From the NCBI RefSeq assembly GCF_013344685.1, contig NZ_CP050137.1, positions 1,802,001 to 1,866,000 of the forward strand: 64,000 bases of DNA, given 5' to 3'. This DNA comes from Sphingomonas sp. CL5.1 (GTDB lineage: Bacteria > Pseudomonadota > Alphaproteobacteria > Sphingomonadales > Sphingomonadaceae). This document shows, piece after piece, positions 1 to 8,634 of the stretch. A program made the translations under genes and the position numbers. Position 1 is the first letter of the stretch. Every line of letters starts with the position of its first letter. The notes under the pieces were generated by a model. It worked only from the letters and a program-made list of their open reading frames with translations, did no database searches and was not told where the DNA came from.

Positions 1-11
1 TACTGACCCAC

Positions 12-39
12 TTGAAACCATCCGTATCTGTTCTATGTT
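12..39 (+). promoter_or_regulatory. Candidate sigma70-type promoter of the small RNA
   Basis: A TTGAAA hexamer at 12-17 is followed after 16 bases by TATGTT at 34-39. This would start transcription at about position 46, just ahead of a short structured region that ends in a terminator. The assignment rests on hexamer resemblance and on the agreement with the terminator downstream. Confidence 0.4.
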
Positions 40-45
40 ATTGAA

Positions 46-150
46 GTACGGCGGCGTGTCCCCCCTTTCGCGATGTCGTACGGCACGCCTCTGGCGTGTC
101 TCCTCCCTGAACCTTGGCCACCTCGTGCGCTTGCACGAGGTGGTTTTTTT
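46..150 (+). ncRNA. Candidate trans-acting small RNA with two anti-Shine-Dalgarno loops
   Basis: No plausible reading frame covers this segment. It has a promoter-like element upstream, an internal hairpin at 84-98 (CACGCC, loop TCT, GGCGTG) and an intrinsic terminator at 118-150. Two similar modules each begin with GGCGTGTC (53-60 and 93-100) and continue into pyrimidine-rich sequence, CCCCCC at 60-66 and CTCCTCCC at 100-107. Exposed CCUCC-type loops that pair with ribosome binding sites are typical of several alphaproteobacterial sRNA families, so regulation of mRNAs by pairing is inferred. It could instead be the 3' UTR of a gene lying left of the window. No family is assigned. Confidence 0.45.
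118..150 (+). terminator. Intrinsic terminator
   Basis: A perfect 11-bp stem (118-128 with 133-143) closes a GCTT loop and is followed by seven T residues at 144-150. It terminates plus-strand transcription and lies just beyond the 3' end of the minus-strand hutG-like gene. Confidence 0.85.
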
Positions 151-156
151 ATGTGC

Positions 157-996
157 TCATTCGGCGGCGAGCGCGGAGGGCAGGGCGAACGCTTCGTCGG
201 CCAGCGCGTCGATCGTCGCGCGGACCAGCGCCACCGTCGCGTCGAAACCCGCGCCGGGCCGGTCCAGCATGGAATCGAGATAAAGCGACCGGTCCAGTTC
301 CAGTTGGACCGCATGGACCTGCGCGGCGGGATTGCCGTGCCGCTCCAGGATATGCCCCCCGGCGTAAGGCGTGTTGCGGATATGGCGCAGACCGGCGGCT
401 GCCGCCTCCACCTCCGCGCGCCGCACGAACCGCGTCGCGCATGACCGGCCGAAGCGATCGCCGGTTACGATCCGCGCCTCGCTTCCGGTGATCGGCGGCA
501 TCGAATGCAGGTCGAGCAGCACCGCGCAGCCGAATCGCGCGCGGGTCCGTTCCAGCAAGTCGGCGAGCGCGGCGTGATACGGGCGATGATCGGCCGCGAT
601 CCGGGCGACGATCTCCGCGCCGGAAAAGCGCCGCCGCCACAATTCGCCGGTGCGGCCCGTCCGGCGCGGGACGATGCCCAACCCGCCGCGCACCTTGGCG
701 GTTGGCGGCCTGTCGGCGGCGTCGTCGTCCACGGCGGGGTCGCGCTCATGCTCGGCGCGGTTGAGGTCGATCCACGCGCGGCCCAGCCGCTGGACGATCA
801 GCGTCTCGCATCCGCGCGCGGCCAGCGCGATCGTGTCGACATGGCGATCCTCCAGCGAGGCGAGTAGCTCCGCCGGCACCCGCAGGTTGGCGCGCAGCGC
901 CAGTGGGTACTCGCGCCCCGCATGGGGGACGGACAGTACTACGGGGCTCTCCGGAATCGCCGGGCCGAGGATGTCGAACGATCGCGTCATCGGCAC
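157..996 (-). CDS. N-formylglutamate amidohydrolase family protein
   Basis: The 279-residue product belongs to the N-formylglutamate amidohydrolase (HutG-like) family, cytoplasmic metal-dependent hydrolases that split an N-formyl amino acid into formate and the amino acid. Family features are visible: an N-terminal SVPHAGREYP segment, the DLNRAEHERDP stretch, LDLHSMPP in the middle, and a C-terminal VQLELDRSLYLD block. The start has MPMTRSF, with a second ATG two codons in. No other histidine-utilisation genes are nearby, so the substrate may not be N-formylglutamate itself. The gene is divergent from cpdR across about 125 bases, a pairing that I believe recurs in alphaproteobacteria. Confidence 0.85.
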   Translation of the reverse strand: MPMTRSFDILGPAIPESPVVLSVPHAGREYPLALRANLRVPAELLASLEDRHVDTIALAARGCETLIVQRLGRAWIDLNRAEHERDPAVDDDAADRPPTAKVRGGLGIVPRRTGRTGELWRRRFSGAEIVARIAADHRPYHAALADLLERTRARFGCAVLLDLHSMPPITGSEARIVTGDRFGRSCATRFVRRAEVEAAAAGLRHIRNTPYAGGHILERHGNPAAQVHAVQLELDRSLYLDSMLDRPGAGFDATVALVRATIDALADEAFALPSALAAE

Positions 997-1121
997 GCGA
1001 ACCTATGGGAGGTTGCAACCCGTCGCAACCGGCCCTCGCGCGGATGGAAAATCTTAATGGGTTGGCGCATAATGCGCGTGCCGCGCGAGGCATGGCCAGA
1101 GGCAAGGACCGACAACCCCAA

Positions 1122-1499
1122 ATGATCAGAATTCTGCTGGCCGAAGACGATCAGGTGATGCGCGAATATCTCACGCGGGCGCTGGAGCGTTCGGGCTATG
1201 CGGTGACGGCGGTCGATCGCGGCACGGCGGCGCTGCCGCTGATCGAGACGGAGCGATTCGACCTGCTGCTCACCGATATCGTGATGCCCGAGATGGACGG
1301 GATCGAGCTGGCGCAGAAGGCGGCGGACATCGCGCCGGACATGCGCGTGATGTTCATCACCGGCTTCGCCGCCGTCACGCTGAAGGCCGGCAAGGCCATG
1401 CCGCAGGCGCGCGTCCTGTCGAAGCCTTTCCACCTGCGCGACCTGGTGCTGGAGGTCGATCGCATGTTCGAGGCGGGCAATGTGAGCGGCCTCAACTAA
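1122..1499 (+). CDS. cpdR: CpdR-like single-domain response regulator
   Basis: A 125-residue stand-alone receiver domain. The acidic pocket (AEDD near residue 8), phosphoacceptor Asp52 in LLTDIVMPEMDG, the conserved Thr in MFITGF and the Lys in LSKPF are all present, and no output domain follows. Length and sequence match CpdR, which in Caulobacter works with the cell-cycle phosphorelay to deliver substrates to ClpXP protease. The ATG at 1122 is chosen because the protein then begins MIRILLAEDD, as in the family, although the frame stays open farther upstream. The neighbouring divergent amidohydrolase supports the assignment. Confidence 0.85.
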   Translation: MIRILLAEDDQVMREYLTRALERSGYAVTAVDRGTAALPLIETERFDLLLTDIVMPEMDGIELAQKAADIAPDMRVMFITGFAAVTLKAGKAMPQARVLSKPFHLRDLVLEVDRMFEAGNVSGLN

Positions 1500-1555
1500 A
1501 TGTGAAACGGATGCTTGCGCGGGTCAGACCTCCCCGCTAAAGGCGCCACTCCCGT

Positions 1556-1630
1556 GGGCGTGTAGCTCAGTGGTAGAGCACTGTGTTGACATCGCAGGGG
1601 TCGCAAGTTCAATCCTTGCCACGCCCACCA
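1556..1630 (+). tRNA. tRNA-Val (anticodon GAC)
   Basis: A complete cloverleaf is readable. Acceptor stem GGGCGTG (1556-1562) pairs with CACGCCC (1620-1626). The D arm is GCTC/GAGC. The anticodon stem CTGTG/CGCAG holds loop TTGACAT with anticodon GAC. The T stem GCAAG/CTTGC holds loop TTCAATC. An encoded ACCA ends the gene. An integrase gene starts just downstream, so the 3' end is probably used as an attachment site. I did not find a second copy of the tRNA 3' end within the window. Confidence 0.95.
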
Positions 1631-1632
1631 TT

Positions 1633-1670
1633 AAAAGCCCTTGAAAACTTTAGGTTTTCGAGGGCTTTTT
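1633..1670 (+). terminator. Intrinsic terminator after tRNA-Val
   Basis: AAAAGCCCTTGAAAAC at 1633-1648 pairs with GTTTTCGAGGGCTTTT (one G-T wobble) across a short loop and runs into T residues to 1670. It ends the tRNA transcript and insulates it from the integrase gene. Confidence 0.8.
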
Positions 1671-1955
1671 CGTAGGTGAATCAGGTCATCGGCTCGGCCA
1701 GTTCCGGCCAAATTTGACCTGTTTTGACCCGTTTTTGCCCATTCCGTTGGGCATATTTTGGGCACGGGCTGGGCACGGGACGAACCTTCCACCAACCGCG
1801 CCCGTCGATTCGCAGAGCCGCGAGATAACCCCGCAGCGGGATCGGGATCGTCGTTACGCGACTTCCCGGCCCCACCCTCGCGGTGGGCACTCGGCCGCTC
1901 CCGGCAATCGGGAATGGTCGGCTCACCGCAACCGGAATGGCGGGGCAGGGCCACC

Positions 1956-3047
1956 ATGGGAGCGATTCGGTCCCGGATGTGCATGCCGCCGCGGTTGGAA
2001 GACATCGAAATGCTCAGCATGCGCAAGCGCGGGAAGGCGCAGAATTTCTATATCAGGGGATCCATCACGCTCGGCGATCGCTCGGTCGAAGTCGCCGAGT
2101 ACAGCTCCGGAACGCCAGACAAGGATGCGGCGGCGCATCTCATGGCCCAGAAGGAGCTTGAGCTACGCGAGCAACTCATGTTCGGGCCGCGGGCAACCGC
2201 GTCCCGGGCGACCATGAACGACGCCTTCGACGCCTATCTCAACAAGGCACCGAAACCACACTCGACCGACGTGGTAAGGGTCGAAGTCATGCGCACCCAT
2301 ATCGGCACGAACAATCTCACCGATGCGAGAGCCGCATGGCACGAGTTCAGGGACGATTATCTACTGGGACACGCTCCTGCCGGGCAGGACCGCTATCGCT
2401 CGCTGCTTCAGGCGTGCGTCAACGTCTATCACGACAAGCACGAGTTGCCGCCGTTCAAGCTCAAGGCAATTCCGTTCGACAACCAGCGTATCCGGTTCCT
2501 CAGTTATGAGGATCGCGACCGTCTGATCGAAAGCTATGTGAAGCACGTCAAGCCGATAGCAACGATGTTCGCGTTCCAGGGGCCGCGCACGCAGGAAGCG
2601 TTGCAACTGGTGTGGGGTGCAGGCGGCGCGGATATGGAGCGGGGCACGTTGTTCTTTCCACGCACCAAGACCGGAAATCCGCGGACGGTTGAGATGCACC
2701 CTCGGGTTCGCTCGGTGCTCCGCTCGCTTTGGCTGGCTCGTGGCGGTCCTCGATCCGGCCACGTGTTCCTGAATCGGTTCGCGAAGCCCTACACCGATAC
2801 CCGTGACCTGGAGGTTCAGGGAGGTAACCCGATAACCAGCGCACACAAGACTGCCTGCAAGCGCGCCGGTGTCGACGATTTCACAGTTCACGACTGGCGC
2901 CATCACTGGGCGAGCCATTGCGTGATGGCCGGAATCGACCTCGTTACAATCATGCGTCTTGGAGGCTGGAAGTCGCTTCGCATGGTTCAACGGTATGCAG
3001 CCGTGGATACACGTCACATGAAGGCGGCGGTCTTGAGGCTGCGCTGA
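1956..3047 (+). CDS. Tyrosine-type site-specific integrase
   Basis: A phage-type tyrosine recombinase that would integrate or excise a mobile element at the adjacent tRNA-Val. The catalytic set is visible: Arg in GPRTQEAL, Lys in RTKTGNPR, the HxxR box in VHDWRHHWAS, Trp in LGGWKS and the nucleophile Tyr in MVQRYAAVD. The open frame extends back to 1758, but its first 60-odd residues look non-coding. The ATG at 1956 or the one at 1977 is more likely. The gene points away from the tRNA, the usual arrangement for tRNA-targeting elements. The frame is intact, so it may be functional. Confidence 0.85.
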   Translation: MGAIRSRMCMPPRLEDIEMLSMRKRGKAQNFYIRGSITLGDRSVEVAEYSSGTPDKDAAAHLMAQKELELREQLMFGPRATASRATMNDAFDAYLNKAPKPHSTDVVRVEVMRTHIGTNNLTDARAAWHEFRDDYLLGHAPAGQDRYRSLLQACVNVYHDKHELPPFKLKAIPFDNQRIRFLSYEDRDRLIESYVKHVKPIATMFAFQGPRTQEALQLVWGAGGADMERGTLFFPRTKTGNPRTVEMHPRVRSVLRSLWLARGGPRSGHVFLNRFAKPYTDTRDLEVQGGNPITSAHKTACKRAGVDDFTVHDWRHHWASHCVMAGIDLVTIMRLGGWKSLRMVQRYAAVDTRHMKAAVLRLR

Positions 3048-3247
3048 AGAATCTGATCCTATTCGGCATCTGGGAATCGCAAGGACTCGAACCCGTGTTT
3101 TCGCTGCGAGAGTATAAGTAAAACGGAATAAATCCGTCTCAGTAAGTCTCATAGTGTCCAATAGAATCAAGAACGTGCAAAAATCCGTCGCAGTGGCTAT
3201 CAGTCGGCTTCAAGGGCTGTTCTGTAATCATTCTGTACGATATTTCG

Positions 3248-3484
3248 ATGTCTGGCGGTCTCAAAGAAGCCAAGCTCGCAACGCGCAGCACAAGACAACA
3301 GCTAAAGCGAGGCGTGTATTGGCGCCAGATCGATGCGGGGGATTCATCTTGGCTACCGCAAGCTCGCCGAGGGCGGCGAGTGGCTGGTGCGCTGGTATAT
3401 TGGTGACGGCAATTGCCATCGCGCGACGATCGGTGCTGCCGACGACCATGTCTCGGCTGGGACGCTATCGTATGACGAGGCCGG
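3248..3484 (+). pseudogene. N-terminal remnant of a second phage-type integrase
   Basis: Translation from the ATG at 3248 gives a lysine- and arginine-rich start ending RGVYWRQIDAG. It continues only after a frame change into IHLGYRKLAEGGEWLVRW and then TIGAADDHV. Together this is the N-terminal arm-binding region of a common integrase subgroup whose members begin LTKR...L..G...VHLGYRKG. The break lies in a run of five G residues near 3337, and four would restore the frame. The catalytic half is missing because the sequence switches to a dipeptidase fragment at about 3485. It records an earlier integration next to the same tRNA. Confidence 0.65.
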
Positions 3485-4030
3485 CATCCATGCGATATCT
3501 TCCCCGCGATGCGATCGATCTCTCCGCAGACGTGCGCGCCATCGCCGCTGCCGGACCGATGGGGGAACAGGCGGTCCGCGACATGCGTGCTGGCCGCATG
3601 GCGGGCAGAAGTTTCGCGGCCGTTGCGGACGTGGAGATAATCGGCACCCGCAACGGCGCCATGGGATGGTTGCGCGAGTTCCGACCCGGCGAGGCGCGGG
3701 CGAGCTATGAACGCCAGATCCGCAACCTCCGCAAGCGGATAGGCGAGGCCGGCGCGAGCATCGCGCTGACGCCGGCGGATATCCGTGCGGCTGCATCGCC
3801 AGGGGAAGATCGCGGCGCTGCTCACGGTCGAGGGCGGCGATTTCCTCGCGGGCGACGCATCCTATCTGGACACGGCGTTCGCGGACGGGGTGCGCGCGAT
3901 CACCTTGGTGCATTATCACCCCAACGAACTGGGCGACAACCAGATGGCCCCGCCGAGGAGCAGGTTGACCGCGTTTGGGCGGGAGGTCGTGCGCGGGATG
4001 GACCGGCTCGGCATGGTGATGGCGCGAGCC
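3485..4030 (+). pseudogene. Internal fragment of a peptidase M19 (membrane dipeptidase-like) gene
   Basis: Two frames together resemble the middle of an M19 zinc dipeptidase. The first (about 3490-3800) reads AIDLSADV through GRMAGRSF and FRPGEARASYERQ to LTPADIRAAA. After a frameshift near 3800 the second reads QGKIAALLTVEGGDFLAGD, then VRAITLVHYHPNELGD and LTAFGREVVRGMDRLGM. The metal-binding N-terminal segment and the whole C-terminal half are absent, and the similarity stops abruptly near 4025. The piece is therefore truncated at both ends and frameshifted and cannot encode an active enzyme. Confidence 0.65.
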
Positions 4031-4559
4031 ACTCTTCCAGGTCCGCTTGGCAGTTCCCTTCCATCGCCAGCCTCCACCAAAGCTGGCTCCCCATGAATCG
4101 CGCAATCAGCCTCAAGGGAATCCCAAAATCACACTTCTGCCAAAGTAGTGCTAGGACCCGCTGATTAAGAGGCCTGGCGTATTTCCTTCATGAATAAAAA
4201 TCGGCTCAAATATCTATTGGTCAAGCGACAGCTGAGCGCGGATAGTCAAGACATATGAGTGCTGGTTTGAGCTGGATCAGTTCCGATAGTCCGCGGGAAG
4301 GCCCCTTTAAAGGAGGGGTTGTCTTCCCCGCCGATTACGAAAGCACGACAAAACGGCCTTATATCCTAGATATCGGCGCGGATTCCGGAGAGCGCGATGG
4401 CCGAAATCATCTATTTCGTGCAGATGTGTGGGGGGCGTCGCCGATACGGTGCGTGCTGCGCCTCGTCTCATGACGGCCAAGACCGAATATATTGGTGGAG
4501 GGTAAGGCATGACCCAAACAGATGCCGGGCAGGGCAGATATATTGATAGGAGAGAAAGC
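4031..4559 (+). other. Intergenic stretch upstream of the P450 operon
   Basis: No gene can be supported here. An ATG at 4397 has a good ribosome binding site (GGAGAG) and opens a 49-codon frame beginning MAEIIYFV, the way 2Fe-2S ferredoxins of P450 systems often start, but the rest does not resemble a ferredoxin. It may be a remnant. Another ATG at 4509, in frame with the P450 gene, also follows a GGAGGG. Confidence 0.4.
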
Positions 4560-5759
4560 ATGGCCGAAACAGATGTATTGGTGGAATCACGGACCCCGAC
4601 CTCCGATATGGATATCTGGTCGGACGAAGTGCTCACCAATCCTTATCCGTATTACAGGCAGTTGCGGGATCTCGGTCCCGCAGTATGGCTAACCAAGCAT
4701 GGTGTGTGGGTCGTGCCGCGCTATAGCAGCATTCGCGAGGCGTTACTCAATTGGGAGGTATTCACCTCAAAAAACGGTACCGCGATGAATGCCGTGATGA
4801 ACCAGGCTGTTGATGGCATTCTGTTGCTGTCGGGCGAACCAGAGCATCAGCGTCTGCGTAGAACCTTTGTTAAGCCACTGCAGCCCCAAACGCTGAAGAA
4901 ACTTCAGGATCGCCTCACGGCTTTGGCTGAACAGCGCGTCGAGGAGTTGCTGGGCAAGGGTGAATTCGATGCGGTCGCCGATCTCGCGCAATTTCTTCCC
5001 TTGAGCGTTGTCACGGAACTGTTGGGATTGGGCGAAGAGGGCAAGAAACACATGCTTCGGTGGGGGGCTGGCCTGTTCGATGGACAAGGTCCGGACGGTT
5101 ATCCGCGCACAATTGCCGGTCTTGAGGTCGCCAAGGAGGCGTTCACCTATCTTTCCAATATCAAGCGATCCGAACTCGATCCGGAAGGTTGGGGCGCGGC
5201 ATTGTTCAACGCAGCCGACGCGGGCGAACTCTCGTATCAGGAAGCCCGATATATGCTGCTGGATTACACGGCACCGGCGCTGGACACGACGATAAACGGA
5301 TTCAGCAGCACCTTCTACATGCTAGGAAGAAATCCGGACCAGTGGGAGACATTGCGGCAAAACCCGGAGCGGTTGCCCTTCGCGATTGACGAGGCGCTGC
5401 GCATGGAGTCGCCGATCCGCTTGTTTACCCGGACATTGACGCGAGATTTCGATCTCGAGGGAGTGGAGATGAAGGAGGGCGATCGCGCCATCATGCTGTC
5501 CGCGGCCGCCAATCGCGACGAGCGTCATTATCCTGATCCCGACAGTTATGACATCATGCGAGATTCGCGCGACCATGTCGCCTTCGGCTATGGCATTCAT
5601 ATGTGCGCCGGGCGACATCTCGGAAAGCTTGAGATCACGACGGTTTTTAAAGTCTTGCTGAAGCGGCTAAAAAGTTTTGAGATCATAGAGGAACGTCGCG
5701 AGTTGCAGAACAATCTGCGCGGCCTCGCGAAGCTCGTCATCCGCGCCAATCCGCTTTGA
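4560..5759 (+). CDS. Cytochrome P450
   Basis: A soluble bacterial-type P450 of 399 residues that would hydroxylate a small organic substrate using electrons from a ferredoxin. The I-helix segment DYTAPALDTT, the ExxR motif in DEALRMESPIR and the haem-ligand loop FGYGIHMCAGRHL with its Cys are intact. The N-terminal NPYPYYRQLRDLGP block resembles the CYP199 type of aromatic or terpenoid P450s. The ATG at 4560 has AGGAGAG at 4548-4554; an in-frame ATG at 4509 would add 17 residues. It is followed after 10 bases by an alcohol dehydrogenase gene and then an aldehyde dehydrogenase, suggesting stepwise oxidation of a methyl or methylene group to alcohol, aldehyde and acid. No intact ferredoxin or reductase gene lies in the window. 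Confidence 0.9.
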   Translation: MAETDVLVESRTPTSDMDIWSDEVLTNPYPYYRQLRDLGPAVWLTKHGVWVVPRYSSIREALLNWEVFTSKNGTAMNAVMNQAVDGILLLSGEPEHQRLRRTFVKPLQPQTLKKLQDRLTALAEQRVEELLGKGEFDAVADLAQFLPLSVVTELLGLGEEGKKHMLRWGAGLFDGQGPDGYPRTIAGLEVAKEAFTYLSNIKRSELDPEGWGAALFNAADAGELSYQEARYMLLDYTAPALDTTINGFSSTFYMLGRNPDQWETLRQNPERLPFAIDEALRMESPIRLFTRTLTRDFDLEGVEMKEGDRAIMLSAAANRDERHYPDPDSYDIMRDSRDHVAFGYGIHMCAGRHLGKLEITTVFKVLLKRLKSFEIIEERRELQNNLRGLAKLVIRANPL

Positions 5760-5769
5760 CGAGGATGAT

Positions 5770-6892
5770 ATGACGGCCATACTTGAATTGCCGCGCACTT
5801 TGTTCGGACCGGGCACGATCAGCGAATTGGCCCGCGAATTACGCCGAATTGGCATAGCGCGTCCGTTGTTTGTCACCGATCGGGGCGTCATCGCCGCTGG
5901 CCTTGCCAAAAAGCTCGTTTCTGCACTCGGCAGCAATATGGAGTTCGTGCTGTTCGACGGCGTGACCGAGAACAATGTCTTTGCGGATGCGGACAATGGC
6001 GCTGCCCTTTGCCGGCAGGAACGCTGTGACGGCATCCTCGCATTGGGCGGCGGGGTCGGTGCTCGATACGGCCAAATGCATTGCGGTGGTTGCACGCTGT
6101 GGCGGAAGCACGGCCGATTATGCACTCAATCCGGAGAAGCAAATTCCAAGCGCCGTTCCCATCATTGCCATTCCGACCACGGCGGGAACCGGTAGCGAGG
6201 CCGACATTTTTGCAGGGGTTCACCCCGATAGCGAGAGTGCGGGCGTTGCTATTGTATCGCACCATATTATTCCGCAGGTCGCGATACTGGATGCGGAGAT
6301 GACGGTTACGCTGCCCCCTAAAGGGACAGCCGCCACTGGGATAGATGCTCTCTCTCATTGTATTGAAGGCTATTTGTCCAAGGAAGACGTCCCCTTGGCG
6401 AAGCTGATTGCGCTTGACGGCGTAAGGCGCGGGATGAAATCGATCAGGCGGGCCGTCTCCCATGGAAGCGACATCGCGGCACGTTCCGAAATGCTCGTGA
6501 CAGCTTATTCGGGGGGCGTGGCCATGAGCATGGGCACCGGCCCCGCCCATGCCATCGCGCTGACATGCAGTGATCAGGGCTTCCCGCATGGCATATTGAG
6601 CGGAATCGGCATTGTGATGACACTGGATCGGGTGCTGTCCCGGCTGCCTGCACAAAAAGCGGCGCTGGGGGAGGCGATGGGTTTGCAGCCATCCGAAGCG
6701 CCCGGCCTTGGCTTCGCGCAACTCATGCGCGATCTTGGCCTGCCCGTTACCTTGGCCGAGCTTGGCTATATTGTGGAAGATATTGAGGCCCTTGTCCAAG
6801 GTGTGCATGCCCATTTTCTGAACAGCTTTGCTTATTATCCTCCGGATCTTTCGACTTGCAGAGAAATAATCCGATCATCGCTCTCTGAATAA
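5770..6892 (+). pseudogene. Iron-containing alcohol dehydrogenase, frameshifted in the nucleotide-binding loop
   Basis: The first frame (5770-6055) encodes the N-terminus of a group III iron-type alcohol dehydrogenase, from LPRTLFGPGTI to CDGILALGGG. The rest continues in another frame from SVLDTAKC to the stop at 6892. That part includes PTTAGTGSEA, the metal-site segment GIDALSHCIEG and FPHGILSG. The break is in four G residues at 6052-6055; three would give the canonical GGGSVLDTAK. Without that base change no full enzyme is made. It may be true inactivation or a homopolymer error. The start follows the P450 stop by 10 bases with GAGGA upstream, so the two are co-transcribed. The enzyme would oxidise the P450 product to an aldehyde. 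Confidence 0.8.
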
Positions 6893-7016
6893 TAAAGTAT
6901 TATTATTTCTACAGGTGATATGGAATGGCCTATTCATCAATTTGATTGTTACTTCTGTACGGAACATAACTTTGCCGTGCCTTCCGCCATGAAGAGACAG
7001 GATTAGGAGAAGAGCG

Positions 7017-8555
7017 ATGCAACTGACTCTCGATCTTACGAGAAAAAAGGCGGAAGAACTGGGGAAACCCAAGACGTTCGGTCAATTTGTCGGCGGCCAG
7101 TGGATCGAGGGGGATGGTGGCGAAACCATTGCGCTGGAAAATCCCGCGACGCGTCGGATTTTAGGCTATATCCAGTCGGGCAACGCGAAGGACGTCAATA
7201 GGGCGGTCGAGGCGGCCGCGTCGGCATTTCCAAAATGGGCCATGTCCGCGCCGGCTCAGCGCCAGAATATCTTGCGCGCGATCGCTCAGCGTATTCGTGA
7301 GCGTCATTTCGAATATGCAATGCTGGAATCGCTCAACAACGGCAAACCAATCACAGACGCCTTCACGCACGACATCGTCGGCGCGATGGGGCATTTTGAA
7401 TTCTTTGCCGGCGCGGCGTTCTTTCCCCATGGCCAGACGGCGGATTTCGCCGATGCGACGATGCTGGTGCATCGCGAGCCGATAGGCGTGGTGGCGCAGA
7501 TCATTCCCTGGAATGTGCCGTTGCTGATGGCGGCATTTAAGATTGCTTCCGCTCTGGCGGCGGGCTGCACGGTCGTGCTCAAGCCCGCCGAGGTGGCTTG
7601 TCTTTCCGTCATGCAGTTTATCGAGGATATCGCCGACATCGTCCCGCCCGGAGTCATCAATGTGGTGACCGGCTATGGGCATGCGGTCGGCGAGGCGCTG
7701 GTGTCCCATCCCAAGGTGCGCAAGGTCACCTTCACCGGATCTCGCCCCACAGCCCAGAAGATCATCGGCTACGCGGCGAAGAACGTCATTCCGCAAACGA
7801 TGGAACTGGGCGGTAAATCAGCGAACATCGTGTGCGAGGACGCCAATATCGAGGCTGCGGCGCAATCGGCGGTGATCACCAATATTTTCAACAAGGGCGA
7901 GGTCTGCTCAGCCGGTACGCGCGTGTTCGTGCATGAGAAGGCGGAAGACCAGTTCCTGGAAGCGTTCCAGCGTCAACTGCAGGCGATCAAGCAGGGCGAT
8001 CCGCTCGATCCCGAGACGCAACTGGGCGCGATGGCGTCGAAGATGCAGTTCGACAAGGTCAGCGGTTATCTCGAACTGGCGAAGGATGAGGGCGCGACCA
8101 TCTTCCAAGGCGGCAAGGCCGCCTCTATCGACAATCTGGAAAACGGACTGTTCATCGAGCCGACCATCTTCACCGAAGTGCGCAACGATATGCGGATCGC
8201 TCAGGAAGAAATATTCGGCCCGGTAACTTCGGTAATCCGCTGGAAGGACGAGGCGGAGATGCTGAAACAGGCCAATGATACCGAATATGGGTTGGCGGGC
8301 GGCATCTGGACGAACGATCTGACACGGGCCCACCGGATCGCGCGTGGGCTCGAAACCGGGATGATCTGGGTCAACCGCTATTATAACTTCAAGCCCGGCA
8401 TGCCGCTCGGTGGCTATAAACAGAGCGGCTTCGGCCGCGAAGGCTGTCTGGAAACGCTCAGCCATTACACCTTAACGAAGGCCGTCGTCATCAATCTGGA
8501 TGAACCTCAGTCCACTTATGCCGTGAGGGCGCCGGCGCCGAATACAGAAAGCTGA
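7017..8555 (+). CDS. NAD(P)-dependent aldehyde dehydrogenase
   Basis: A 512-residue member of the aldehyde dehydrogenase superfamily, a cytoplasmic enzyme oxidising an aldehyde to the carboxylic acid. Visible are IIPWNVPLLMAAFKIASALAAG (cofactor site), VLKPAE, FTGSRPTAQ, the general base Glu in MELGGKSANIV and the catalytic Cys in NKGEVCSAGTRV. The C-terminal EEIFGPV and MPLGGYKQSGFGRE blocks are also intact. AGGAG lies just before the ATG. It is the third gene of the P450 operon, with a 124-base gap after the alcohol dehydrogenase, and presumably completes conversion of the P450 product to an acid. Confidence 0.92.
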   Translation: MQLTLDLTRKKAEELGKPKTFGQFVGGQWIEGDGGETIALENPATRRILGYIQSGNAKDVNRAVEAAASAFPKWAMSAPAQRQNILRAIAQRIRERHFEYAMLESLNNGKPITDAFTHDIVGAMGHFEFFAGAAFFPHGQTADFADATMLVHREPIGVVAQIIPWNVPLLMAAFKIASALAAGCTVVLKPAEVACLSVMQFIEDIADIVPPGVINVVTGYGHAVGEALVSHPKVRKVTFTGSRPTAQKIIGYAAKNVIPQTMELGGKSANIVCEDANIEAAAQSAVITNIFNKGEVCSAGTRVFVHEKAEDQFLEAFQRQLQAIKQGDPLDPETQLGAMASKMQFDKVSGYLELAKDEGATIFQGGKAASIDNLENGLFIEPTIFTEVRNDMRIAQEEIFGPVTSVIRWKDEAEMLKQANDTEYGLAGGIWTNDLTRAHRIARGLETGMIWVNRYYNFKPGMPLGGYKQSGFGREGCLETLSHYTLTKAVVINLDEPQSTYAVRAPAPNTES

Positions 8556-8634
8556 TGCTTCGGCCACATATATATCGGAGAGGTTCTTTTCATAAAGTTG
8601 CCCCCGGCTCGTCCAATATAGGGGAGTATAATCA

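Noticed and set aside
1046..1074. A sigma70 promoter for cpdR with CATAAT at 1069
   Set aside because: The matching -35 hexamer (GGAAAA) is too poor to support the call.
3154..4164. A 336-residue protein in one plus-strand frame
   Set aside because: The frame joins an unrelated integrase remnant and a frameshifted dipeptidase piece. Similarity switches frames within it.
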